Part shown: in pieces, positions 53,540 through 63,710 of the stretch
Numbering within the stretch: the stretch's first letter is position 1
Layout: each line of letters starts with the position of its first letter
Origin: Symbiodinium natans
Lineage: Eukaryota > Sar > Dinophyceae > Suessiales > Symbiodiniaceae
Length of the DNA: 64,000 nt
Direction of reading: 5' to 3'
NCBI GenBank assembly: GCA_905221605.1
Contig: CAJNDS010000668.1
Coordinates: forward strand, 317,555-381,554
The notes under the pieces: model-generated
The model's input: the letters and a program-made list of their open reading frames with translations, nothing else
The model's database searches: none
Told to the model about the DNA's origin: nothing
Program-made: the position numbers and the translations under genes

Positions 53540-56500
53540 ATGAGCGGGCTGCTGGAATGGCTGTCTTCGAGCCTGGACCGTTTTTTTTTTTTTTTTTTTT
53601 TGGGGGGGGGGGGGGGGGGGTTGGGGTTTGAGGGTTTGGGGTTTAGGGTTTAGGGTTTAGGTTTAAGGTTTAGGGTTTAGGGTTTAGGGACCAGGGTTTA
53701 GGGTTTAGGGTTTGGTGTTGAGTTTCTTTTACCATTAAAGGCCTGCCTGATAGGAGGTTTTCAGCGTCGTCTCAAGCGATGCAAGATCGTACCGCAGTGC
53801 TTCATCACCGAGTGGGCGCTGCCAATGTAGTGATCCTTTCCGACGGCTATGCGCAAGTGGCCCTAAACCCTAAACCCTAAACCCTAAACCCTAAACCCTA
53901 AACCCTAAACCCTAAACCCTAAACCCTAAACCCTGCAAGTATCGCCGAAGAATCGGAGGCGGTCGAAGCGGACGACAAGCTTCGCTTTGAGCCCAAGGTC
54001 GAGGGCACTCGAACACGGATTCGTGCCTAAGCCCTAAACCCTAAACCCTAAACCCTAAACCCTAAACCCTAAACCCTAAACCCTAAACCCTAAACCGCTG
54101 GAAGCAGCCTTTGCAGGTGTCAGGTTCAGACAGGTCTGCAGGTATTAAGGGCTGCTGAAAATTGGGGTTACTTTATAGGGGTCCTTATTTTAAGGGAATC
54201 CTACCATCTGGGGGACTATATTAGGGGTCCCTTGTTTTTTTTTTCTCGTAAACTCCCATGTATTAGGGGTTTAGGGGGGGTGCAGGAATTGAGCAACTCC
54301 TCAACGGATCTTTGTACGGCTTAGGGTTTACATTGGCTGTTTTTTGTTGAGCCCGAAACCCGAAGCACTAAACCCTTAACCCTTAATCCCAAGCCCCTAA
54401 GACTCATTTCATTTTTGCCTTAGCACAATTGAGTTCAGGACGCGCTGGGAGCGGCTTCTGGTGGGATCCTCGAGCATGATTTCCCGTGAGAACCCCTAGC
54501 CCTTCATGTCCTGCACGGTTTAGAGTTTAGGGTTTAGGGTTTTGGGTTTAGGGTTTGGGGTTTACGGTTTCCAAGTTGGGGCGACCCTCAACCCAAACCC
54601 CAACCACCAGGAGTTCCTTAAGCCCAGCCCTAAACCCCCCAAACACTAAACCCTAAGCCCTAAACCCTCCGGTTTAGGGTTTAGGGTTTAGGGTTTGGGG
54701 TTTAGGGTTTAGGGTTTAGGGTTTAGGACAAACCCTAAACCCCAAACCCGAAACCCTAAAGCCTACGCCCTGACACTATTTTTTGCCCTGGGAGGACTCA
54801 CTTGTCTGCCGCGGGGCCGGTCCACCTTTGGCGGAGGACATGTTGCCCGAACCCCAAACCTCTAACCCCAAACCCCACACCTTAAGCCCTAAACCCTAAA
54901 CCCTAAACCCTCGCCGCACAGGCTTTAGGGTTGGAGTGCAGAAGTGCAGCTCAAAGCAAAACTTCCCGGCACCCATCTCCCGGCGCCGCCCTGGGTTTAG
55001 GATTTAGGGTTAAGGATTTAGGATTTAGGGTTTAGGGTTTAGGGCTTCGGGCTTAGGGTTTAGGGCAGTTTAGGGTTTAGGGTTTCGGGTAGTTCTATAC
55101 ATGAGGGTGCCTTTTTTGAGCCCTTGGGCATAGGGTGCCGTACTACGCTATGGACCAAAAAAGGGGAGACTTTTAATGTAGGGTATCTTAAGGCTGGGAA
55201 GTTTCAAGGTGTGCTGCGTCACGGCTTTGGATGAGGTTTAGGGTTCAGGGGCTTAGGGTTTGGGATCTCGGGTTCAGAGTTCAGGGTTTAGGGTTTGGTA
55301 TTTAGGGTGTTAGGGTCTAGGGCCCAGGGAGTAGGGCTTCAGTTTAATGCTTTCGGCTTCGGACTTCCTCAATTTCAAGGCCCGGTTCGCTTTTCTAGCC
55401 GTTAGAGTCAGGACATTTGGCCCATTTGGCCCGCTATTGGTACTTACAAAGGCGAAAGCCAACGACAAAACCTGCACAGCTGGAGCCTCTAGTTCCCCTC
55501 CTAAACCCTATACATCTTGAACTCCAAACTGGAAACCTAAAAAAAGTCCTAAACCCACTCCCATGTCTCCTAAATTCAGCCAAGTCCCCTAAATCCCCCC
55601 AAGCACCCCGAGCAACCAATCTGGCGGATCCCTCCCCGCAAAAAAGAGAAATCGAAAAAAACGAGAGCGAAACTTCAGCACAAACAAACTGAACCCCACG
55701 AAGACACCCCCACCCCCCCCATACATTTTCCACATGCCTGGAGTGCCTTCAATCATGTACTCTTAGGGCCTGAAGTTACTCAAGTGGGGGAGGGCGGTGC
55801 AGGTAAGCTACCCCGATGCCAACCCTACTGCAACGTGCCTCTTCAAAGCGTTTAGGGCACCCCAAAACCCCGAAACCCTGAAACCCCAAACTCCAACCAA
55901 GCCTTGTCAGGAGACCAGTCCGGAGGAAACCGTGGAGGAGATGGTCTGCGCAAGATAAAGGGTTAGGGTTTAGAATCTAGGGTCGGGTTTCAGGTTTCGG
56001 GTTTCGGGTTTAGGGCTAGAAGCTTCTAGCGCCGAAGGGTTCCGGCTTCACGGGATACTTGGAGGATCACGGGTAGTTATAAGTCGGGTTCAAAAGTATG
56101 GTAACTATACTTACAACTCTTTTTCGGTGTACTTATGGCCCTACCCTAAACCCTAAACCCTAAACCCAGGAACCTCCACGTCGAGTTAAGGGGGAGCCTC
56201 CGTTCCGTCAGCGCACCAAAGCTCCGCAAGCCTTTGGGCGCCGAAGAGCGCAGGCTATTCCTCAGTTCAGGCATATATACATATATGTAGATCCATTTGT
56301 ATATATATATATAACATATATATATAACATATATATATATATATGGAAAGAGTATATATATATATGTATATGTGTGTGTATATATGTATATATGTATATA
56401 TGTATATATGTATATATGTATATATGTATATATGTATATATGCATATATGCATATATGCATATATGCATATATGTATATATGTGTTTATTCATGCTCCTT

Positions 56501-57663
56501 AACTGAGGAATATGGAGACCCCTGGTAATGGGACTTGCGCCCCGTGTTCCCCACTGGGCGGCAGGAGTTGCCAACGCACACGCAGCCGCAGCAACCAGCT
56601 GTCGCACGGTCGACCACTGAGGCCATGGGATACCCCACTGTTTAGGGGTTAGGGTTTAGGGTTTAGGGGTTTAGGGGTGTAGGGGTTTAGGGGTTTAGGG
56701 GTCTAGGGGTTTAGGGGTTTAGGGGCTTAGGGGTTTAGGGGTTTAGGGGTTTAGAGTTTAGGGGGGGTTCCTATACTTGGTAGCCCGGTGGTACCCTTTA
56801 CCCTTTTTTGGTTCTGGGCTCCCCTTATCAAGTAGCCGACCAAAGAAAGGGTACCCTGATTATGAGATGGTTTCTGGGCCTAATAAGGACTAATGCTACT
56901 TGGGGGTCCCTTTTATATTTTGCAAAGATTGCTTGCCGATCTCATTCGCGGTGACTAGTCCTTGAGCTTCTTCGCTCAGTTGTAGCTAGCACTTGTAGGT
57001 TCATGGGTAGAAGTATGGTGCCTCTACTTGTACAGCCTTTGTTTGGGTCACTTGAAACTCCAAGTACAGGGACGCGGACAACAAGCAGTATTGAATCACG
57101 GTTCCACCCCAGACTGGCCCATGAATCCCAAATCAACCCCTACTTGGCACAGTAGAGAGGTTCATTGGTGGTATCAGTAGTGGTCTAGTACCCAGATAAG
57201 CTTAGTAGAGCTACCATGCTTATAACCCTAAACCTCCTACAGTGGCTTTCCTACTTCCTCTCTTCGTCTGACCCTAAACCCTCAACCCTGTCAGGACAGA
57301 GGTACGGATGCCGTGCTGAGTCTCAAGCCACGCATGCGGTGGTGCCTGGGCTTTAGGGTTTAGGGGTTTGTGTAGGCTTCGGGTTTAGGGGACAGCCGCT
57401 GAGGGCTAAAGACCAGCCTCTTGCAGCAGTACCCCTCAGCAGCTTGCCTTGCCATTTTGCTTGTTTAGGCCCCTGTGCGAACTCTGTTTAGCTGAACCCT
57501 AAACCCTAAACCCTAAACCCTAAACCCTGAGGTTTCAGGGGATAGGGGTGGAGCAGTGGTTTTCTCTATGTAAGATCCCGCCAAGAAGCGACCGCCGAGG
57601 CTGGCACGCGGGCCGGGACGGCGGCCCCCGCCCTTGGAGACGCAGGCAGCTGGGGGATCCTGG
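53540..57663 (+). CDS. Unidentified gene, twelve linked exons
   Basis: Exons 53540-53579 ([16 protein letters not shown]), 53798-53852 ([16 protein letters not shown]), 53940-54022 ([18 protein letters not shown]), 54117-54141, 54439-54485 ([14 protein letters not shown]), 54795-54841 ([14 protein letters not shown]), 54922-54994 ([15 protein letters not shown]), 55803-55849 ([14 protein letters not shown]), 55911-55949 ([13 protein letters not shown]), 57295-57349 ([16 protein letters not shown]), 57427-57462 and 57575-57663 ([14 protein letters not shown]). All eleven junctions keep phase. GC donors occur at 53853 (GCAAGT), 55950 (GCAAGA) and 57350. Several islands are open in a second frame, so phase decides the reading. 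No stop was assigned; it may continue downstream. No family is recognised. Confidence 0.55.
53580..53622 (+). repeat. Poly-T / poly-G junction at an intron start
   Basis: A T run of ~20 then a G run of ~18, beginning with the donor GTTTTT of the first exon (53540-53579). TTTAGGG units follow. Confidence 0.75.
56055..56180. repeat. Family-1 palindrome with CCCTAAA units in the right arm
   Basis: ATACTTGGAGGATCACGGGT on the left and AGGAACCTCCACGT on the right, with three CCCTAAA units (56143-56166) between the inner and outer parts of the right arm. Confidence 0.75.
56270..56492. repeat. ATGTATAT microsatellite with hairpin potential
   Basis: Alternating TATATGTATATA and CATATATG units. The Tyr/Ile-rich ORFs on both strands here are artefacts of the repeat. 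Confidence 0.9.
56640..56765 (+). repeat. TTTAGGGG octamer array
   Basis: About 13 units of an 8-mer with one extra G. It is internally uniform and unlike the heptamer arrays on either side, so this array expanded locally from a variant. Confidence 0.9.
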
Positions 57664-57764
57664 GTTTAGGGTTTAGGGTTTAGGGTTTAGGGTTTAGGGT
57701 TTAGGGATCCTGGGTTCAGGGTTTTGGGTGAAACAGGAACTTAAACCTTATGCCCTCAAACCTA

Positions 57765-57908
57765 AACCCTAAACCCAAAACCCTGAACCCAAAACCCAAA
57801 ACCCTAAACCCTAAACCCTAAACCCTAAACCCTAAACCCTAAACCCTAAACCCTAAACCCTAAACCCTAAACCCTAAACCCTAAACCCTAAACCCTAAAC
57901 CCTAAACC
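57765..57908. repeat. CCCTAAA array, ~18 units
   Basis: Preceded by CCCAAAA/CCTGAAC variants and ending ~65 nt before a probable exon at 57969. Confidence 0.9.
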
Positions 57909-57968
57909 CCAGCCCCGCAAGCATCCCCAAGCCCTATCCTAAAGCCGGGCGTCTTTGTTCCTTCGCAG

Positions 57969-58198
57969 CCTTGAGAATGTCACTGTCGTAGAGGTGCAGA
58001 GGTTTGGGTTCAAGATTAGGATTTAGGGTTTAGGGTTTAGGGTTTGGGGTTTAGGGTTTAGGGTTGCTTTGCCGAGTTTCTGGGGCAAGGCTGCTTTGGA
58101 AAAAGGCGTGAGTACTGGCTCCTGCAACCCCCCGCCATGTGAAACCCTCATGCCAAGAGCTTCTGCAAGAAGAGCCTCCCTCCCCCCATCCCTGACCT
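57969..58198 (+). CDS. Three short exon islands, unidentified
   Basis: 57969-58001 (after TTCGCAG; LENVTVVEVQ), 58090-58107 (18 nt, AAG then G, donor GTGAGT) and 58158-58198 (SFCKKSLPPPIPD, donor GTTTAGGG). The first two join in phase. The link back to 57663 needs a different acceptor (57974). Confidence 0.4.
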
Positions 58199-58549
58199 GT
58201 TTAGGGTTTTAGGGTTTATGGTTTTAGGGTTTAGGGTTTAGGGTTTAGGGTTTCGGGTTTGTTTAGGGTTTAGGGTTTAGGGCTTTGTGCCGGAATCTGT
58301 TCAAGGACGTTTGAATGCCCGAAGTCCCTGCACCCGAAGCCCCAGAGTCGAGGGCTGAGCGTTTTCGCCCCGAACCCCGAACCCCGAACCCCGAACCCCG
58401 AAACCCTAAACCCCAAAACCCCTAAGCCCTAAACCCTAAACCCTAAACCCTAAACCCTAAACCCTGAACCCTGAACCCTGAACCCCCGAACCCTAAACCC
58501 GAAACCCTAAACCCTAAACCCCAAGGCCCCAGACCTTCCCAAATCCAAG

Positions 58550-61500
58550 AGTTCCATGAGGCGCCACGGCGAGACACGGTGCTCGGCCGATCGGGTCAGG
58601 CCTTGGGGGTTTAGGGTTTAGGGTTTAGGGTTTAGGGTTTAGGGTTTAGGGTTTAGGGTTTAGGGTGTTGGGTTGAGGGTTGAAACGCTTCAAAGGGTCT
58701 AAAGGGTATTGAGGGTTTTAAAGGACGTAAACCGCTTTAAGGGGCTTCAAGTGTTTAAAGGGCTTAAAGGGCTTAAAGGGCCTTGCAGGGTTTTAAGGGG
58801 TTCAAGGGGTTCAAGAGTTTTAAGGGTTTTAATCTTTTAAAGGGCTTTAAGGGCTTTATGTGTTTTAAGGTTTTAATGGTTTGGGCGTTGAGGTTAAGGG
58901 TTTAGGGCTTAAAGGTGTGGGGTTTTGGGTTTGGGGTTTATGGTAATTACGGGTACCCTTCTTATACCTGGGTTACTCTTAGGTCTAGAGATTGAGGTGC
59001 CCAACACCCTATGGCAGCACGGGCAGTGGCCTAAACCTTGAGCTTGAATCCCAGACCAAAAGCCTTGCGCCTAAGGGTGGTTACATGGGCCCTCAATATG
59101 TGCATATAAGGGGTAGGAAAGGATTTCCCTTTTAAGGAGCACACAACTGCCCTTAGATAGCAGCTCCGCCAACAAACGCTCAGTCCTCCAGAAGATCTTC
59201 ATGAGCCTGTGAAGGTTGAGAGAAAGACTTGCAATTGTCTTGTTCATTGTGTGCCTAGTTCAGGGGTCCTTGTCACCATTTCATATGGATTTGTGCATCT
59301 TCTCTTGGTTCTTCCCTCCTTCGTTCATTCCATTCGCTTCGCTGGCTTCTCCGGACCTAGACTCCAAACCCCTAACCCGCAGCCCCATGACCTCATTCTG
59401 CACTGAACACTACCTGCATAAATTCAACTAGTTGTAGTAGTGAGTTATAAACTGGGTGTGAAGGCAAGTACAAGGCAAATCCCACCTTAGGTGGTTCACG
59501 CAATCCGTAGAACCGCGTTTTCTTGGAACTCTAGACCAAGCCCTAAATACTAGCTTAAACCTTCAACCCTGATGTATGTATGCCCTGATCTGAACCCCTA
59601 CATCAAACATGCACCCTGCTTGAATTTCGGGTATGTGCAGCTAAACCCTAAACCCTAAACCCTGAACCCTAAACCCTAGACCCTAAACCCTAAACCCCAA
59701 ACCCCCTCATTAGGAGGGTTTTGGTATCTGAGGGCCCCTGCAAGAGAATGCAGGAAGAAGTGGAGAGGCTCCACCAGCTGGAACTCGAGGAGGCGTAGGG
59801 CTTCATCAGCGCTAAACCCTAAACCCTAAACCCTAAACCCTAAACCCCAAACCCTAAATCCTAAGCGTCTTGTTTCAAGGGCTCTTGTGTGGTTAGGGTG
59901 CCAGGGTTTTTTTTTGTCGGGGGTTCTGGGATTTAGGGCTTTGGGGTGCGCTTCGGAGTTCCGGGCTGAAGGGTTCCCTGTTTCGGGTTTAGGGTTTAGG
60001 GTTTAGCGTTTAGGGTTTAGGGTTTAGGGCTTCTATTCGGCCCTGTACCCCTTGCACTTGTCTTCATGACTCATGGATTTGGGGTGGTTAAGGCACCCGA
60101 AACCCGAGACCCTGGACGGTTAGCTAACAGGTTTCACTTGGTAGGGCGTTTGCTGGAGGGATCGTGTGTTCTTGTATTTGGTTTGGGGTTCCTGGCAGGT
60201 CATTTGTAGAAGAACAGGGCGTCTGTAAACCTACCCCCGCACACTTGTTCCCTTTCAGGCATCGCTTCCCTTGCACATTCACCCAAAGAAGCAAAATGTG
60301 GCTCCCTTCTTTTCTTCTTAGGTTGCTAAGAACTTCGGCTTTGGTTGAGCAGCTGCGGTGGCTGAACTGCTGCGGGACCCTTCATTAAGTAGTGAACCCG
60401 AAACCCGAAACCAACGTGCATTTGCGGGTTTCCGAAATGGATGTACCTTATTGGGGTCCTTATTTCACAGGCATCCTTACTATTTGGGGTCTATACTAGG
60501 GATCCCTTATTTTCGGAAACCCCGTCACATGTTGCATTGCCGGCATCCGCGCGCTCTGACCCATCCTCGTGATCTTGTTCCCAAAGAGCCCAATACCCCT
60601 CAATGAGAAATATAGCTCAAACCATATCACAGGGTCGGTATACGGTTTAGAGTTAAGAGTATATTCCTTACTTAAGGGGCATTGGGCTCTTTGGGATCTT
60701 CAGGGCCGAAACAGAGATCAACACAACCCTACTGGAGACCATAAAGTCCTAAAAGCCCCCAAAGCCCTAAAACCCTAAAGCCACCAGAACCCCAACCAAA
60801 AGGAGGAAGAGGCTCTGCGGCAGTGGCGGCTGAAAAAGCAGGAGGCACTTGTCTCCCCGCCTCCCCCCCCCCCCCACTAGGACTTGAGGGTTTAGGGTTT
60901 ACGGTTTAGGGCTACTTTGGTTGGGGGATGAGGGCTTAGCTTTTGAAGTTTGGGATTTGGGGCTTTAGGGATTTTGAGTTTTGGGGGCCGCTAACGCCTA
61001 AAACCCAGGCCGGAAGATGCAGAATGCATCGCAGGCGGTCTCAATCGCGGTTTGTCAAGGTGTTTGTCGAATCTCAATCGGTTTACCCCAGCATGTTCTG
61101 TATGAGATATAGTTTCATTTGAGGTGCCCGTCTTCCATGATCATACAGAATGGACTGTTGTGAGGGCACACCTAAGATAGCCTTACTTATTTAAGTCCCA
61201 AATTCTTGATTCTTTGACTCCAGAGGTGCCTTGAGTCTTCTGTGAAGTTGTCACAGTAGCTGTGGTCACTCGCGTACAAATCCAGGATCCAGTATTCGGG
61301 TTCAGGTTCGGGGTCTAGGGTTCAGGGTTATTTAAGATTTCGCGTGCTAAAAAATGATGTGGTTGGAAAGCGGTGTGCGCAGCGAAAAACTTCCTCACCA
61401 GGAACATGTCAGAACCATCTCTCAACAAAAAAGGGGACCCTCACCCTAGTCCCCGAAAGGGTTTAGGGTTCAGGGTTTAGGGTTTAGGGTTTAACAATGC

Positions 61501-62293
61501 TGATGCTGATATACAAGCAATTGTCGAAACAGTAACACAAGAGCATGTAGCAAGATCAGTATCTCACTACTAATCACAATCCGTAGGCATCTTGGTAGCC
61601 GAGTAGTTGGGCTTGAGCTTTCGGGCATGACGACTTGAGTTGGGTTGCTACTCCCTAAACCTGCAGGCCCCAAGCTTGCAAGTGCTGACTCAACCCTGAA
61701 CACTAAAGACGGCTTTGACTTCGAATCCGAAACCCTAAACCCTAAACCGTTTAAACCCTAAACCCTAAACCCTAAACCCTAAACCCCAAACGACCCCTGC
61801 AATGAGTGAGCGAAGCCGCCGGCCCGCGGTCTTTCCTGGCACGGGCGCTGCCGCCTTTGCTGGCCATCGCCTTTGGCAACGCGCCTGCGGCTGCTCCGCT
61901 ACGCTCGGGACCCAGGGGGCCGAGCGCGATTGACCCTGCAAATGGGCCTCTTCTGAAAAAGCGCGAGCGCGAGCTGGAGCTCGAAGACGAACCTGCGAGC
62001 TGCTGGGGGTGCTGGAGGCCAACGACTTGGATGATGCAGGCACTTCAGACGCTCCCCCCGGTACCCTAGACCCTCTCAAGTCCGAAACCCTAAACCCTAA
62101 ACCCTAAACCCCCTCAAGTCCGAAGCCCTAAACCCGAAACCCCAAACCCCAAACCCCAAACCCTAAACTAAACCCTATAAACCCTAAACCCTAAACAATT
62201 CTCATGCCAGGAGACTCGGCAGATGGAGCTGCGGAGGAGAGCGCAGATGCAGCAGGCGCGGACAGACCCTCAACACCCCCTACTTGACACTGG
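58550..62293 (+). CDS. Unidentified coiled-coil gene, seven linked exons
   Basis: Exons 58550-58608 (FHEAPRRDTVLGRSGQ), 59754-59794 (EEVERLHQLELEE), 60322-60343 (LLRTSAL, after a strong pyrimidine tract), 60803-60850 (EEEALRQWRLKKQEAL), 61035-61059 (AVSIAVCQ), 61816-62060 (RSFLARALPPLLAIAFG, then KKRERELELEDE) and 62211-62293 (ETRQMELRRRAQMQQ). All junctions keep phase. Heptad-like Glu/Leu/Arg content suggests coiled coils. If the donor at 60344 is not used, the third exon ends at TAA 60386-60388 and there are two genes. It probably continues at 63042. No family is recognised. Confidence 0.55.
58670..58930 (+). repeat. Degenerate GGGCTTTAAG repeats
   Basis: Loose repeats of AAAGGGCTTAAAGGG and TTTTAAGGGG within the intron after 58608. 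No coding signal. The following 58930-59750 region holds no supported exon. Confidence 0.7.
60428..60524. repeat. Palindromic element with GGTTTCCGAAA arms
   Basis: GGGTTTCCGAAATGG at the left and ATTTTCGGAAACCCC at the right, with inner GGGGTCCTTATT / ACTAGGGATCCC. A related, decayed copy lies at 54150-54245. Confidence 0.75.
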
Positions 62294-62805
62294 GTAGAGG
62301 TTTAGGGTTTAGGGTTTAGGGCTTAGGGTTTATAGGGTTTAGGGTTTAGGGTTTAGGGTTTAGGGTTTAGGGTTTCGCGTTTAGGGTTTACGGTTTAGGG
62401 TTATTCAAGCGCCCCAGACTGAGTTGTAAGTAGAGTTGCCCTACCTATTATAACATAACACGACTCATCACTACCCACACGCACCTCCAAGTACACCCCA
62501 AAAAAGCCCAGGCCCCCTAAAGCTTGAATTGCCCAAGCCAAAACTAAACTCGAGCGTGCGCATTTGTTGTTTTTGTTCTTTTTCTTTTGGGGGGTGAAGT
62601 TCCCCAAGAAGGGGTACCCTTCTTGGATATATCGTGTGCATTGGAAGGGGCACCCTGCTTTGGGAAACACAAATTTACATCTGCTTTGAATGTAGCAGTT
62701 TGCAATGATGCATTGGGGTTTAGGGTTCGGGACTGAGGTACCTTGGGCTCCCTTCAAACCCTACGCATCAACCATAACGAGAGACGGCTTCCCCAAATCC
62801 GAATT

Positions 62806-63034
62806 AAACCCTAAACCCTAAACCCTAAACCCTAAACCCTAAACCCTAAACCCTAAACCCTAAACCCTAAACCCTAAACCCTAAACCCTAAACCCTAAAC
62901 CCTAAACCCTAAACCCTAAACCCTAAACCCTAAACCCTAACCCTAAACCCTAAACCCTAAACCCTAAACCCTAAACCCTAAACCCTAAACCCTAAACCCT
63001 AAACCCTAAACCCTAAACCCTAAACCCTAAACCC
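62806..63034. repeat. CCCTAAA array, ~32 units
   Basis: Perfect heptamers with one CCCTAA hexamer at 62940-62945. It ends six bases before the AAG acceptor of the next exon. Confidence 0.95.
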
Positions 63035-63041
63035 TAGCAAG

Positions 63042-63080
63042 CTTGGCACACGACCGGGAAGCCTTGACTTCGACCCCCCA
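63042..63080 (+). CDS. Exon island between the two largest arrays
   Basis: After CTAGCAAG. It is open in the frame expected from 62293 (LAHDREALTSTP). The 3' limit is unclear. It would be the eighth exon of the 58550 gene. Confidence 0.4.
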
Positions 63081-63139
63081 AACCCTGAAACTCCCAAGCC
63101 CGGAACTCCAAAACATCTCCACCTCCCCCCCCGCCCCCC

Positions 63140-63483
63140 ACCCTAAACCCTAACCCTACCCTAAACCCGAAACCCAAACCCTAAACCCTAAACCTAAACC
63201 CTAAACCCTAAACCCTAAAAACCCTAAACCCTAACCCTAAACCCTAAACCCTAAAACCCTAAACCCTAAACCCTAAACCCTAAACCCTAAACCCTAAACC
63301 CTAAACCCTAAACCCTAAACCCTAAACCCTAAACCCTAAAAACCCTAAACCCTAAACCCTAAACCCTAAACCCTAAACCCTAAACCCTAAACCCTACCCT
63401 AAACCCTAAACCCTAAACCCTAAACCCTAAACCCTAAACCCTAAACCCTAAACCCTAAACCCTAAACCCTAAACCCTAAACCT
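63140..63483. repeat. CCCTAAA array with length variants, ~48 units
   Basis: The largest array in the window. It includes hexamers (CCCTAA), CCCTAAAA and a CCCTACCCTAAA deletion. It is followed by unique sequence, so it is internal. Confidence 0.95.
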
Positions 63484-63628
63484 ATCAGGGCCCCTCTCAT
63501 GCTGTAAGGAATCTTCCTTAGTTGAGGGGTACTGAAAGTCCCTGGGAGAGGCACGAAGCTGCCCCTAAAAGCTGACCCTAAACCCTAAACCGTAAACCCT
63601 AAACCCCAAGAGAGGCACGAAGCCGCAG

Positions 63629-63710
63629 CCCGTCGCCCCCTGCGTCGCCCACTCTTACTGCGCCGGCACCTGGATCGCCCGAGTCGGCCGAGCCGGGGCT
63701 TGTTTTGGCG
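63629..63710 (+). CDS. Exon island, unidentified
   Basis: Acceptor GAAGCCGCAG, donor GTTTAGGG at 63711. The most protein-like frame reads PSPPASPTLTAPAPGSPE. Pro/Ala/Ser-rich, so frame choice is weak. Confidence 0.45.

Noticed and set aside
56146-56607. Tyr/Ile/His-rich ORFs
   Set aside because: Produced by the ATGTATAT microsatellite.
62806-63483. True chromosome end (telomere)
   Set aside because: Arrays occur in both orientations across the window, are interrupted by exons and are followed by unique sequence, so they are interstitial.
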